DNA of 64,000 bases from Vespula vulgaris (GCF_905475345.1 NC_066597.1:2565501-2629500), one strand, 5' to 3'. Counted from the first letter of the stretch, positions 1-14,315 are shown. Numbers and translations: made by a program. Notes: generated from the letters alone by a model not told the origin.

Positions 1-749
1 CCACATTAGGATATTAACATTTTCAATTTTTTGTATATTGCAGGTAGTCCTTCTCTGAACTACATTATCCATTAAAGAATAAATGCTCATTTGCATTTTG
101 TATAAATTTTAATATATTTTTAAAGTACATTTGTTGCAGGTTTTCATCCATTTATGAGTATGATGTAATTATATTCTTCCTCAGCATTGTGTATACATTT
201 ATTTTTTAAAATGGTATGAATTTTATAATAAATAATTAAATATACAAAATTGACACTATCCCAAATCCAAAAAATAACTAGATGACATTATTTAACTTCT
301 TTTATAATTAAGTTAAATTCATTGTTTATCTTTAGGAATAAATATAAAAAAGAGAAAATATTAGAAAAAGATAAGAAGAGGAAGAGAAAATGAAAGATTC
401 GAACAAGCTTTTCTCTTAGTTTTATAGTAGCTGAGGTTAAATCAAATTGCACTTGTATTCATCTTAAGTTTGCTCGTCTCTTCTACCCTGTAACAAAGTA
501 TATAATGTAGTTTTTACATGAAAGATCAATATATATTGGAAATAGGAACAATGTAAGCTATAGTATTTTATATTGAATGAATTAAATATTTTTTCAAATA
601 AATCACTAACTATTAGTAAAAAGTATATTTTTATGACTATAATACAGAAAGAGATAAATGGAAAGAAGAGAGAGAGATGAAAAGAAAGAAGTTATAGGAG
701 AAAAAGAAAGAGAAAGAAAGAGAGAGACAGAGAGAGAGAGAGTGTGTGT

Positions 750-802
<53 letters not shown>

Positions 803-2631
803 GAGTAAGAAAGAATATAATGTATTAAAAAAAAAAGTGTAATTAGCGATGAAACGTTGATCATTGCATAAAGGTAATATAAGAACCATTAATTTAAGTA
901 TGTCATTCCGTGATATAAAAACATCAATAATAAGACATTTAGAGTAGTGTAAAATAATTCGACAGCTGGAAGCATATTTTGAGGTTATGACCCGCGCGCG
1001 CCTGTGTGCAAGCATACGTGCCACACAAGCCACTAACACAAGCACACACGGATCTCACACATACATCTCATTCTCACTCGTACATAGGTAACAGCGGCGC
1101 GCGGTTGCACACAACAAAAGCCCAACTGACAAGGCGTAAACAAAAGAAAAAACGGACATTCGCGAAGATTTGTACGATTGAAAACGATAAAAAAGTCTAC
1201 GGGTTAACGCGCGGTCCATTTAAGTTGTATCGACGCTTAAAAATATGCATAGCGTCGCGATGAAAAATTGTCAATATTACCTCCGCGAACGCGGTTTTGC
1301 CACCCGTGTTTTCTTCTTAAGCTTTTCCGTTTTTTCGTATCTCTTTCAGCGTGATATGTATTCTTAACACGCTCTATCACACTTTTACTATGGAAAAAGA
1401 CACAGGCTTTGAGCACGCGACGAAATATTATCGCGAAAACAATAAACTTTTCTGGCACAAGACAGATCCAAGTACGCGTTACACTATTCGGTGGCAACGG
1501 CCATCATGTATTTGTCAAGGCTGCCATTACTACGAGCTCATAAAATCCCAACGTTTCTAACATTGGCGACACCTTGTTCATGGCATTGTAACTTTTCGCA
1601 TGATGCACTTTATATGACTATGAACACTGATTGGCTACCATTCAAATTTTAACCAATCAACGCATCAAATCCATTGTGAATTAGTTGCAACAGCACTTTA
1701 AAGAGTTCGCGCATATATTTTCTCTTTACTGATAAACTTTATAGACTAAAGAATATCTGTGTTTCTAACTATTCATCTTTTTTCGCGCTATCGACTGATT
1801 CACAGTATTCTTTGCTAAAGTCAAGTAGAGTCTATTCAGACATGACGACGGCTAGTTGAACTAAAATTTTAAAATAATGATCGAACGATAATATTGAATT
1901 GCTTTCATTTAAAAAGAAATTTTATATTGTCATTCGTAAAATGGTCAGTTTTCTACAATGATCTCAATTATATTAAATAAATAACATATAATAATATTTC
2001 TTATGAGATTATAAATATAAATATTACTTATATCCTACGTCTATTCGCACACGCGTTAAATGCTTGTGAAATATATAAAATTAAGATTCAATATATTATT
2101 ATTATTATTTATAAATTATCACGCGGACGGGTGTTTAACTAGTAAAGATCACTTTTATACATTGTGTTCTTATTTTTTTTTTCTTCTTTTTTTTCCTCAT
2201 ATTTATTTGTATACTGGAGATTAATTATAAAGATTCGTTAATTTTCTTACAACGTACATTTACATTTTTGTTGTAAGAACTTTGTCATGTAATATTTAAA
2301 ATAATACTTTACTCTTTCTTACTGTATTCAATTATAATAAAAAAAAAAAAAATGGAGCATTTAATGTTTGAGTAAAACAAATTATATAAATGTATTTCTT
2401 ATAATTTCGTAAACAAAATATTAGATATTTCTGTTGATGAAATTTTATTATAATAAATATCAGAGTTTTTTTCATGAATATTAAAATATTTAACAAAATT
2501 CTTTTCCATATATTCTGATATTCAATTTCACATTTTGTCAAATTATATGACACAGAAATATTGACATTTTGTAAAAGCTTATCTTTTTTTTTTTTTGTTA
2601 AATAAAAAATAATGTCTAATATTCGAAATGA
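1..2631. other. Noncoding left flank
   Basis: No reading frame here looks like a real gene; those present are short or low-complexity. Most of it is AT-rich. A richer stretch at about 960-1600 has many CpGs, an alternating CG run (cgcgcgcg near 993) and CCAAT-like text near 1650. It could be a promoter of a gene lying to the left, but no supported exon is seen. The stretch 1600-2631 holds only AT-rich sequence and T-tracts, just beyond the 3' end of the PP2C-like gene. Confidence 0.5.
711..797. repeat. (GA)n microsatellite
   Basis: About 85 bases of GA dinucleotides, interrupted by a short GTGTGTG run. The serine/leucine reading frames across it on the minus strand are artefacts of the repeat. 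Confidence 0.9.
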
Positions 2632-4812
2632 TTATAGATTACATTCTGATGAATTATATGCTCCAACTACATATGCCACGACCGTTGCGTGATCTAACTT
2701 CCCTGGAATCATAGTTATTTTATCTAGTGTCTTTTTCCGTCTATTTCGTTGTTCTTGCTTGGACAATTGCACTAATTGACCATCTTTGTGTTGTGCATAA
2801 TATAAATCTGTATCTTCTAATATTCTTCGTTTGGCAGCTGTAATACGTACCTTATAACATAAAAGATTACAAGATGTAATATAATTAGATTTATCATGTA
2901 TAAAACAGTTGTATTTAGATTAGATTTTAAATTCGTAAGATAATGATTATGATAATACTGTCTCATAGTAAATCAACTTACTGCAAAATCTAGGAGAAGT
3001 TCACAAAGATGTTTGGCACTATTACATGGTGGTCCTTCACCAGAAACTCCTCTTCTCAATAAATCTTCCATTCTGAGGAGCGTAAGCTCGTGTCTTTGAT
3101 ATGCTTCTACTACAGGTAAACTATTACTATTTCCGTTGCTATTACCAGACTCTGTATGTCGTAAATTTTCTGCTGATTTTCTTCTTGTTTTTGTTCTTAC
3201 ATCATTGTTACTTTTCATTGATATTGTTACATCAGAAGCAGCATTATGATTTGGTAGAACTGCAAATTTTCCAACTACTGGATCAAAATTATCTGATATA
3301 CCATCACTGGTTAAGAATACGACATCGCCAAGTTCAACTTCCGTTATAGCGAGCGTTAAATTATTTAATTCTGGATTAGATCCATCGACAGGTCCTAAAG
3401 CTCCTAATGCATCACGCATATCACGCATACAATGAATATCGTGAGATCCTCGTGTTATTTCTCTGACACCAGTTTTTCTACAATAATTTGTTAATCGAAT
3501 TTATATATATTAATGAATTTATATTATTCGTCGTTTATACTAAATCTACATATCTAAATCTTTCTTATATAGCTTGAATATTACATTACGTTCAATAAAT
3601 TTTAATGACTTTAGTCTGCTATTGTATTTTACCTTGAGTATACGTATGCTAAACTATCACCAACATTGCATGTACAAGCCACAAATTTTTTATGGTGAAT
3701 ACTGGAATTAGTGGTTGTGCTCTCTAAGGGTAGAACAGCACATACAGTCAATGTTGTGAGCATGCCTTGTTCCTGAAGTATTAACGAATGTGCTGCATGG
3801 AACGAACGTAAGAGGGCTACAAAAACATCTTTTGTCGTAGTTATAGCACTATTTATCGAAGGTGAAAAAAGAGCTTTATTCAGGTATTCCATGCTTCCAT
3901 GCACCGCAGATCTTGCTGCAATGCTTGCCTTTGTACCTAAACATGCGTTACAATAAAACAAATTGCACTATTCTATTGTGTTCTATATAAATTACTTCTT
4001 TTTCATATCTAGTTTATTATACCCCAATTGACACCATCAGCCAGAGCCAATATTGCAGAATTTTGTCTTGCAGAAATACCAAAGCAGTCAGCAATTGGTT
4101 CTCCATTGTTAATATTATTTATAGGATTTTTTTCATATAATGTTGTAGCAATACCATAAGCCATTTCATGAGGAAGAAACCAATTTGGAACTCCAGCAAT
4201 TACAATGGAAGATGAATTTGATCCTAAAGAGAATTATATTAGATTAAAAAAAATCACAATTATATAATGAAATATTTTGTAACTTTTTTTTTCTAACCTG
4301 TTCTATATTGCTCACTTTGATCCAACATGTCAATATAATCAATATCAATATCATTCATACTTAGATGTCTTTCTTGAAGATTAACTGCTGTAAGTCCACT
4401 ATCTGGGCCTGTTAAAGCAGCAAACACTTCTTTATCATCTTGATAATTTCCAAGTTGTTTAATAGGTAATTCCTCTGGATTTCTACCATGCAAAATCGGT
4501 GGACCTTCTTGTTTTGTTTCTAATCTGTAAATCATTATATAAAATATTATATCTTATATTTAACTATTTTATTTACATAAAATAAAATATAAATGTTTAT
4601 AATATAAATATTTTACATTCTATACAGAAAAGGATCGATTTGTACCCATTAAGATACCGCGTAATGAAACATTCGCTTGGAAAATCCTGTGTTACTGATC
4701 TTGGACTACGAAGAGGTTGTTCTCCTAGCCCCATATTTTCAACAGCACCAGCCAAATTACTAATAGATAGTTGGCGCATAAAGCCAGCTACCTTCTTGCG
4801 TAAACTTGGCAT
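2632..4812 (-). CDS. PP2C-like phosphatase-domain protein (CG9801-type)
   Basis: Six coding exons on the minus strand, all with GT-AG junctions and matching phases: 4646-4812, 4298-4524, 4023-4223, 3633-3936, 2982-3477 and 2632-2850. Together they give 537 aa. The start MPSLRKKV at 4812 opens exon 1. PP2C hallmarks appear in order: ADGVNWG (about residues 192-198), VGDSLAYVY (about 290), TSDGISDN (about 356-363) and LDHATVVAYVV (about 517-527). These match the family motifs that carry the metal-binding aspartates, so D of ADG, D358 and D518 are present. The segment 370-460 is a Ser/Asn-rich insertion. The protein resembles the insect proteins annotated as PP2C-like domain-containing protein CG9801; that name is from memory. 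Substrate is unknown, and Ser/Thr phosphatase activity is inferred from the fold only. One or more noncoding 5' exons probably lie upstream. Confidence 0.9.
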
Positions 4813-5342
4813 TTTTTTGTTATTTGGTATCAGTTACAAATTTAATCTCTTAAGTTTGCATCTTTCATATTATAATAAAAAAATTCTTCCTTAAATTCAA
4901 GTCATGATTTAAGGTTTGAGGAATGTTTTTCTCAACCTAAAAAACACAATTGATAAAGAATATATTTTTTGCTTTGATTATTTGATTATTGATGTTAATA
5001 TATAATTGAACATATACCTATTCTTTAAATAAAAATTATAAAAACATCGTACACATAAAATGAATATGAATAAAAACGATTATTTTCTTTTATGTACACA
5101 ATTGGTTTTTAGAAATCCAAATCACACTATCTTAAATTCTTCACTTACCCAAAATACAGCAAAGACGGATACGTTCTTTAATATATAAATAACGATATGT
5201 AAATATATATATATATAAATATATATATATCAGTTTTTTTAAAAAAAATGCATATCTTACCCAGAATTGTTTAATTGTATGAGAATCAGATTACAATATA
5301 TACCATAAAAGCACGTCTTTTACACTTAAGCGCCATATTGGT
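4813..5342 (-). promoter_or_regulatory. 5' leader and promoter of the PP2C-like gene
   Basis: Read on the minus strand, this interval has two good donor sites, GTAAGA just below 5263 and GTAAGT near 5150. That suggests alternative noncoding first exons spliced to the coding exon that contains the ATG at 4812. The AT-rich text between them contains no long reading frame. The transcription start itself is not visible; it is placed near 5340 because of the YY1-like element there. Confidence 0.45.
5331..5340 (-). promoter_or_regulatory. YY1/Pho-like element CAATATGGCG
   Basis: The minus strand reads CAATATGGCG, close to the AAnATGGCGGC consensus of YY1 and its insect counterpart Pho, which in many animal genes sits just downstream of the start site in the sense orientation. 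It points into the PP2C-like gene. The identical 10-mer occurs at 5895-5904, pointing into Zer1. Confidence 0.5.
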
Positions 5343-5517
5343 AATGTGTCAATAACCGATGAATTGCAGATAAACCTCGCGGGATTTACAAAAGTGTTAT
5401 TTACTCATTAAATTTATAAGTGCTTTCAAATTAGTTCACATTAATATTTTTTTAGATTTCATTACATTTTTAAAACTAAACATTTGTCCGAATAAGAAGA
5501 GAAAGAGATAGAGAGAG

Positions 5518-5650
<133 letters not shown>

Positions 5651-5894
5651 GCATGACCAAATTACTTTGAAACTTGCACAGTAGTTCGCGTCAAATTTCC
5701 GTCGAAGTTTGTCGAATTTAATGTTTCTCAATTAAAATCCTATATAAATTAAACGAATTGCATTATCACATTTCTTCTTTATCTACGTCATTTATACAAT
5801 AAAGACGTATAATTACGTCAATCAAGGAAAGTTATTTATTTTCCTTTTCTTTTGTGCACAAATGCTTTTGACATAGTTTTGACACTTGGTCAGT

Positions 5895-5916
5895 CAATAT
5901 GGCGGCCTTTTCGCAG
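5895..5916 (+). promoter_or_regulatory. YY1/TISU-like element and end of Zer1 noncoding exon 1
   Basis: The sequence CAATATGGCGGCC is followed 9 bases later by CAG and the donor GTGAGA (donor at 5917). This looks like the end of a first exon of Zer1. The ATG inside the element would open only a tiny frame (MAAFSQ) before the junction. If joined to the acceptor ending at 6397, it stops after a few codons, so it is at most an upstream ORF. The element resembles the translation initiator of short 5' UTRs (TISU), which overlaps the YY1 site. Confidence 0.5.
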
Positions 5917-6591
5917 GTGAGAGACCATCGTTTTTCTCATTTATTTTAATAAACGCGTCTTACTTGCGATTTCGTCATAGTAAGAAAATTTTGCGATTAA
6001 TATCTCCTTTACATAATATTACGTAACGAATTTTTTCAATGTTTCTTTTTATGAACCGTTATATTCTTTTCAATCTGGTAAGTTTCTGCAATACTTTTCT
6101 ATACCGTTGAGATATGCGTTTGTACGCATGAAGGATGAAATTTATTCTGACACGCGGGACTATTATTACGTAATGTGATTATTTAAAATTATTCTTTATT
6201 CACTAGTTATAAAGAAAAAATAGTGTCAACTTTACTTCGTTGTTATTTTCACGAAGTAAGAAAATTATTCGATCGTCCTTGGTTCTATTTCTTTTTGTTA
6301 ATTTTTATGTACGTTATTTTTTTAGCACTATAATAATCATTTTTCTGATGTCAAATATTTTCTTGGCTAGTCTATAATGCAAAACACTTGCACAGATGTA
6401 CGTTTGTACTTCGTAAAAAATCGGCAATGTACAAAGAGGAATCTATTATCGAATAAGTATTGAAGTGAATTTTTGATGCCTGTGGTACTGATAGTTCAAC
6501 AAATAGAATAAGCCAAAGAGAATTAAAAAAAAGTATATTGCAAAGAGGAAAACAACTAAAATATATATTTGAATGAAATTTAAAATATAAA

Positions 6592-9500
6592 ATGTTCGAG
6601 TCACCAAGAAGTTTGCAAGAAGTCTGCATTGATTTTATTTGCGATAATGTTTTGGCTTTGTGTGAAGTACATCCTGGTGATACAGGTGAACATTCAAATG
6701 GATCATTCTCTCCCACCGCATGTGGTAAGTAATTCATGTTTGTATATTTAAAATAAAAATTATTAATACATGGTAAATGATATGTAATAAAATGATTAAA
6801 ATTAAAAGAAGAATATATTCCAGATCAAGTTAGTTGTACATTGAGTGAGAGTAGCTCCGAAACTACAACAACAATACGTACATTGTCCAATGATGTATCA
6901 CCAAGTTTGGCTACAAGACTTAGTTTCAAACATCCTGATGCCTTTTTGCCAACTGAGATATCAGAGCAATTATTGTCTAGCCTTTGCGAAAAGAAAACAT
7001 TATCCGATCTAACGATTACACTTTTTGATTCAAAATCAACCAGATTAAGGTATAACATAAGCTATAGAAAAAATATAATATAATATATAAAATATAATAT
7101 AATAAATAACATTGTAATTAATATATTATTCTAGGCATGTAAAATTAAAAGATGCATCTACATTATCTGCAAAAGGTTTAAAAGTTCTTAAACAACATAA
7201 GGTCATAGATTTGGTAGTAAATGGTTTAAAAGTCACTGTTAATGATCTGATCAGCTGTTTAGGTGATTGGAGTTTGCAAAATCTTAGGTCATTGAGTGTA
7301 GCAAAAGGCAGTTTTATGGATTGTTCAAGGTCTGTATAATATATATATATATTTTTTTTTATTAAAAAATTTATATAAGATAATTAAAGTTAATTTATAC
7401 AATTTAATATTGTTCTTAGATACTGTGTAGTAGTAACATTGAGCAAATTACGTGCACTGCATACTTTGAATGTCTCAGGAACAGAATTTAATAAACATGG
7501 ACTAGAAATAGTGGTTGAAGATCTTCCACTTTTAGAAAATTTAGATATATCATGCACTAGAGTTGATGATATAACACCATTAAGAAAATGTAAGGACCGT
7601 TTAAAAACTCTAACTATGTACAATATAAAAATAAGTGGATGTGGAAGTCTAATACCTGTTTTATTGGAATTAAATGAATTGAGAAACTTAGATATTTCTG
7701 ATGAAAAAGATACATATGCTTTTGAAATGTTTGCACCTAAGAAACAAAAAATAGGAGATTTTCTGAAAGCTGTACATTGTATGCCACATTTAACTAGTTT
7801 AGATTTGTCTGGTAAATATTTAAATATATTTGTTTACTGCACTTATGTGTATATATATTTGTTTTATTATTTATATATATATTCTTTTAGGTAAAGATGA
7901 AATAAATCCAAAAGATTTAAAAGAATTTATTAAAGCACATCCACAATTGAAATTTCTTGGTCTTGTACATTCTGACACTTGTTATGAGGATAGTTTAATA
8001 AATCCTGAAAATAAGGATTATAAACCTGACCTTGTTGTAAGTTAATCTACAAAGAATTAACGTGATAATAAAATAAAGCATTAATAACACAATTATAAAT
8101 ACTTTTGTTTAAGTATGCACAAATATGAAATGTATTAATAAATATAACTTGTTATTGTAGGTCAGCGGTACAGCAACTGAATCTCAAATTCTAGAAGCTT
8201 TGAGAAGATATACTTGTCGATCAGTTTATGTTCAAAAGTGTTTATTTAATCTGTTTCGTTTGACACCAAATTTCTTTGAACCACGCGTAGATGTAATCAA
8301 ATTAGTGCTGCCTGGAATGCGAGAACATCCTCAGGAATTTCGTGTGCAAATGGCAGCAACCGCGTGCCTTTACAATCTTACAAAAGGTGAATCAGCAATC
8401 ATGATTCATCCATCAATTCTTAAACAAATAGTTGACTTAACATTGACTGCCATGGAGTCATACCCAACTCATTATCAGCTACAAAAAAATACATTATTGA
8501 CACTGTGTAGTGACAGAATTCTACAAGATGTTGCATTTGATAAATATAGGTAACTAATATTTATATACAGTTAATATGAAAATATAACAAATACATGACA
8601 TTTTAATACTTTAATCCATAACATTTGAAATATTATTACATAAATTTAATATTTGTAATTTCAATAGGTGTGCAAGATTAGTAATGAATTGTTTATCGAC
8701 ATTCGATGATGCATCGATGAATCGGATGTCAGTAGCAATTTGCTCCATTTTAGCAGCAAAAATATCAACAGCAGAAACATCTATGCTTGGTGCACAACCA
8801 CAGTATATGTCAAAGTTATTAACAATGGTCAGGTCAAAAGTTCAATCTAAATCAGTTGATATTACAATGAAATTCACATTAAGTGCCCTATGGAATTTAA
8901 CGGACGAAAGTGCCACTACATGCAAAGTTTTCTTGGATGAGGGAGGAATGGAGTTGTTTCTTCAAGTACTTGAAAGTTTTCAAGGAGAATCTAGTGTGGA
9001 GACTAAAGTACTTGGTCTATTAAATAATATAGCTGAGGTTGGTATTTTAACACCAAAAAGATTATTTTCTTTTATAATTATTAAACGTTTTGAATTGTTA
9101 TCTTATTGATTAAATCTATGAATCTGTAATAATAATTAATTTTTTATAGGTTGTACATTTGAGGCCACGACTTATGCAAACTCGTTTCATATCAATGCTT
9201 TCCTTACTCTTAGATTCTGTACACATTGATGTATCTTACTTTGCTGCTGGTATCGCAGCACATTTGCTAAGTGATGGTCCTAGTGCCTGGAGTTCAATGC
9301 TTTCACAGCCTAGTAGAGAACAATTGCTAGATCAATTAGCTCATGCTGTAACTCATTGGCAAACTCCACAAGGAGAGATGGTTGCTTATAGAAGTTTTCA
9401 ACCATTTTTTCCTCTTCTGCGTTGTTCAGATGCATATCCTGTTCAGCTTTGGGCAGTATGGGCGATACATCATGTGTGCACAAAAAATCGTGAGTTTTCT

Positions 9501-9728
9501 TTGTAAACTACTTTTATTTGAAAATTTATTTTTAAAACCACCATAATTTTTATTAAAAATATATCATTAATATTTGCAGCAAAACGCTATTGTAGCATGT
9601 TAACTAGAGAAGGTGGAGTAGAAACATTAAAATATCTGGAAGAAACACATACAGAAAATACAACGCATCCAAATTTGCAGTCTTTATGTCGATCAATTCT
9701 CGAAACTCTGGAATCAAATTCTTGTTAA
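6592..9728 (+). CDS. Zer1: Protein zer-1 homologue, CUL2 E3 ligase substrate receptor
   Basis: Nine coding exons with consensus junctions: 6592-6724, 6824-7049, 7135-7329, 7420-7811, 7891-8036, 8161-8549, 8668-9037, 9150-9489 and 9580-9728. They total 2340 nt, or 779 aa, close to the roughly 766 aa of human ZER1 (from memory). The N-terminus (MFESPRSLQEVCIDFICDNV) has the Leu...Cys pattern of a VHL/BC box, which binds Elongin B/C and CUL2. Leucine-rich repeats follow at about residues 100-340 (LHTLNVSGTEF, LENLDISCTRV, LTSLDLSGK). Armadillo-like repeats then run from about 370 to the end, with NLT and LLNNIAEV signatures typical of the ZYG11/ZER1 family. In animals this family recognises Gly/N-degrons and related small N-terminal residues for ubiquitination. 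No exon appears broken. It is transcribed divergently from the PP2C-like gene and convergently with Pabp2. Confidence 0.94.
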
Positions 9729-10565
9729 CATCAACCACTGCCTTCCAAATTGAGAAACAAGTACCATGCAGATGGTATACTAGTCAATGATTATCTTATT
9801 ACAATCTTGTATTCTGTTTGTTAGACCAAATAATTAAAATTTCTGTATGGAAATGATATTCATCAAGCAAGCATTGCAATCAAAACAGTACAATTCAGTT
9901 CATTTAAATTACATTGATTAACATTGAGGGCCTGAGATGAAAATAATTATCTTAGTTATCTTAGAAAGATCCTTTTAATTGAACTTAAGAAATGATTCAC
10001 TTCACTAAGGCAATTATACTGTTAAAATAAAAGTATTAAGTCTTGTAACTAATAGTACTTATAATAAAACTGAATGATTTAATTAATGTAATTTCATATT
10101 AGGAAATCTTATATTTAATCTATAATTTAACAAAATAATTATTTTCCTAACATGTTTGCATTTCATATCACTTTTAAATCTAATGGTATAATCGTTTTAA
10201 CGAGGTGCTATGTAGTATGGAATATATTTTTTTTCTTACATTATTATGTTCAACAATATCAATATTCTGCAATTGCTGTAAGATGGTTATATTACCATAT
10301 TCTTTATAATATTCCTTTTTAATTATTATCATAGGTATGAATGAACTAAATAGAGTATTATAAAAGCTCAAAAATATATATTGTTATATATGAAAAAGAG
10401 TTAATATTAGAAAGATTTCAATAATACTGCAAAAAGTGTCAGCTACTTTACCGTTTTAGTAACATGCAATGTATTAAATGACATCTAATTTCTATTTTTT
10501 AAAAGTCTACTTTTGATAGAAATATCTAAGAATACATATATATAATAGAAATATGTAGAGAAAGA

Positions 10566-10640
<75 letters not shown>
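10566..10640. repeat. (GA)n microsatellite, 75 bp
   Basis: A pure GA run without interruption, in the probable 3' flank of Zer1. Confidence 0.95.
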
Positions 10641-10646
<6 letters not shown>

Positions 10647-11408
10647 TATCACTTATGTACTAAAATAAATAGAAACTTTATGTCATATTATAATATATTT
10701 AGTTCAGGTCCTCAACGTGTTTTGTTAATAGTTGTATCTTGTAAATGTTGAAATGCTAATCATTAGACCATTTTTAATAATTAATTGTACATTTTTATGC
10801 CTTCAGAGATTATATGGAAGTAAAAATTTCTAATAAGAAAAATAATGTTCAAATTATATCTGTTACTAAAATCTTATGAATTTATATAAGTGAAATTTAT
10901 TCTTCTGATATATCATCGAATGTTGATCTGATATGTAAAAAATCTCAAGCTCAATGTTATTGAGTTTTAATAAACAAACTACGTGGGCTTCTAATATGTT
11001 TTTTTTTTTTACTTGATACCAATAAATATTTTTATTAAATTCCATTAAACTCTTCCGAGGTAAGCCAAGAAAATCTTTATTTACCACCCATTCATTTTAC
11101 ATTAGTTCTTTACACTTATGCCTTAATTATTCTTTTTTCTTGTGTTTTTTTCTTTTTTTTTTCTTTAATGGAACGTAAAAAATGTTCATGAAATTTGTAT
11201 CGTTATCACTCAATTGATGCTGATGCTGCACTGCACCTGCAAAATACTTAGCGACGTGGAAGCAACATACGAAATCTGGCTTGATCATTAAAATGTTGAA
11301 AATCAGCTCTCCTCCTAATATCATAGCATAGTGGGTTAATGACTCAGAAATTCATTTTACATCATCTTACAAATTAGTAGCAACATATTTAAGATAAAAT
11401 TGAAAGTG

Positions 11409-11532
11409 TATAGTTAGTTGTGAATAAATGAAAGTTGCATACATGATCTTTTGTAAATAGACATGTTATATGATAAAACTAATGACATAGGTTTAGCAAC
11501 TTTCATTTATCATGCATACAAAATTGACTATA
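11409..11532. repeat. Inverted repeat able to form a long hairpin
   Basis: Arms 11424-11438 and 11496-11510 are perfect 15-bp reverse complements (ATAAATGAAAGTTGC and its complement). They are extended outward by TATAGT at 11409-11414 against ACTATA at 11527-11532, with a bulge on the right side. The loop is about 57 bases. It could be a relic of a foldback element or a hairpin in a 3' UTR; the length and shape do not settle it. Confidence 0.6.
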
Positions 11533-13619
11533 AATTATAGTAGTATGGTATTATCCTAAACATTCACATTGTAGTTCAATTTCTTTTCTATTACTTAATT
11601 ATAGAAAAAACTCTTTTATGTTCAGGAATAGAATTAAAAAATTGTTTAATTAATTTTATCTTTATTAACAAAGATAAAAAACAAAAATCAAAAAATTTTT
11701 TATATATATTGTTATTATTATATTTCTCTGTATCAGCCTTAATATGACAGTATTTATAAAGCTCTCTTATTTTTTATAATTATACATTATACTCTTTTTA
11801 TTTCAGGCATCATCTTGGAAGTTAAAAATGGGATTACTTCATATATTTTAATTTTTTTCAAGTGCAATTTTACAAGTGACATAAATATATAAGATATACA
11901 ATAAAAATTCATATTTTCGTTCAAACTTTTTTTTTCCTTTTACAGATATATTTAAAAATGTCTAATCTTCCCTCGTGTTAATTTTGATTAACTTTAGTTA
12001 GTACAAATAATTTTTAATGTAATATATAGAAAGATTTAATATATTAAAATAACAGATGTTTACCCCAGCATGGAATTAATTATTTATATTTTTTAGAATT
12101 GTAATAATATTAAGAAATTGTATAATTTTTTAAATGTAGTAAATACAATATATGTATTTGAATAAACACAAGTATTATAACTGAATGAATATTTGAGATA
12201 TAAATTTTTAATTTAAATAAAAATATAAATTAAATTATATAGTTTTAAAAGTGATGTGCATTTACGTTAAAAAAAAAAAAGAAATTTTTTTGCATTTCTA
12301 TACAAGCCAAAATATATAAAACTTTTATAAACATATATGTTGATATTGTATGTTCTTAACATATTTTTATACAGATCTCATGTATTATATATTTGTAACT
12401 AATTTATATAGAAACCTATACATTACAAAATTTGTGTAATAATTCCATTCATTTTGAATTTTTATTTTCAATAAAGAAGATAAATATTAAATAAAGAAAT
12501 TTATTATTAAATATATTTTTGTGAAATTATTAGTAAAATTAGCATATATGCAGGAGAAATGTATATGATTGATTACATAAGGTAACTTGTTATACAAACA
12601 TGATACTCTTCAGGGAATGTTATGGTTCTTAATCTTCTTTTTCTTTTTTTGTTTTTTTCTTTTTTGTTTTCAATGTGTATCTTTTTGATTTCAAATTTTA
12701 TTAGCAACATTATGAGATAAGTTATATTGGTTTTTAAAAAATAATCAAGACTGATACTATTACCTATTTCTACCATTACTATATAATACGAAAATGGTAG
12801 AAGTAACTAATTGAACTACAATTGTGAATGGTCGCAGATCTACAGTTGTAATTTTATGTCGTGATTTACTAAAATCAAATATGATTTAATTGTGCCCATC
12901 TTTGTCCAATCTTTTTTTTTCTTTTGACATGAGGTTTTTTCTTTCTCTTTTTTTCCCATCGTATCAGTTTTTTTTTTCTGTGGACATATCATAAGAATTT
13001 ACTTAAACACCTTAACATATGTTTATATAGATTTGTAAGTTTTTTATGTCACTTACAAATAAATTTTGCACAAAAGTTTATAACTTGTGTTACCATTGTT
13101 TAACGTACCATATCTGTATCCTTTAAAGTTAAATTATGACACTGCTTCACAATGCTTTACATTTTTTGTATTAAAATATATATATTTTTTAAACAAGTAC
13201 CACACATATTAATGTCATCGTTTATACGTGTAATTTTAAAAAGTGATAAACAAACCAGTTGAACAAAATTCATTTTCATTCTTATAAAAACTAAACTATG
13301 TGTAGATATGAAATGTACAAATCATTTTATAAAATATATTTACTATGAAACAGTGTCATTCTCTATTTAACTTTTGTAATTTAAAAATATATAACTCATT
13401 ACAATTTTTAAATAATAAATTCAATTAAATAAAATATATTTCTGACAAAATGAATGTTGATGATAAAAATTTTGTAAATGAATGATACATTGTATGACAA
13501 TATACAGTATTTATATAAATTAATCAAGTTAATATTTTAAATATTGTTAAATATTTAAATACACAATGTAAAATGTGTTCTTTTGTATGTGAAATATTCA
13601 AGTATTTGTCCTCTTTTAA

Positions 13620-13830
13620 ATTTGAAATATTATACTTGCTATATATATGTGTATGTATATGTGTATATATACATACATACATATATATATATATCACATA
13701 ATAGATATATATACACATATATATGCACAGACACACGCACACGCACACACATATATACATACACACACGTTTTCAAAACATATATATATACATATATAAA
13801 AAGAATATATATGTATATATATATATAAAA
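13620..13830. repeat. TA/CA simple-sequence tract
   Basis: About 200 bases of alternating TA, CA and TACA text. The Tyr/Ile-rich frames on both strands are artefacts of it. Confidence 0.8.
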
Positions 13831-14315
13831 GAAAAAGTGTATTAATACACGTGTAATATTAAAAATAGCTGTATCTCCTAATAAGAAAATAATAAAGTGA
13901 GTAGATTATTTGAAAAATTACTTTTATGATTTTGATTTTCAAACCATTAAAAATATTACGTATTTATTGTTTAACAAAAGAAATTATTAATAATTTCTAA
14001 TTTAATTAATTCTTTCTAAGATAAAAAAAAATTATAACACAAAAGGAAATTCAAATCCTGTTAAAAAAAATTTTAAGCTTTACGTGTTTACGTATTTAAA
14101 GCTGTAACGGTTTGTTTTTTAAATATTACTTTTTTAAAAACACACATATGAGAAGTATAAAATCATCATATATTATAAAAGAGAATGTGTGTTTCAATAT
14201 CTATAAAAAAAATATTGGACAAGTTTTTTTTTTTGAGAAAATACAAAAAAAATAAATTACAAAGTGTTTCATTTTTAATAAAAGTTATATATACAATAAT
14301 ATATTTAAAGAACTT

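Noticed and set aside
13524..13828. Tyr/Ile/Thr-rich frames on both strands
   Set aside because: They are products of a TA/CA simple-sequence tract.
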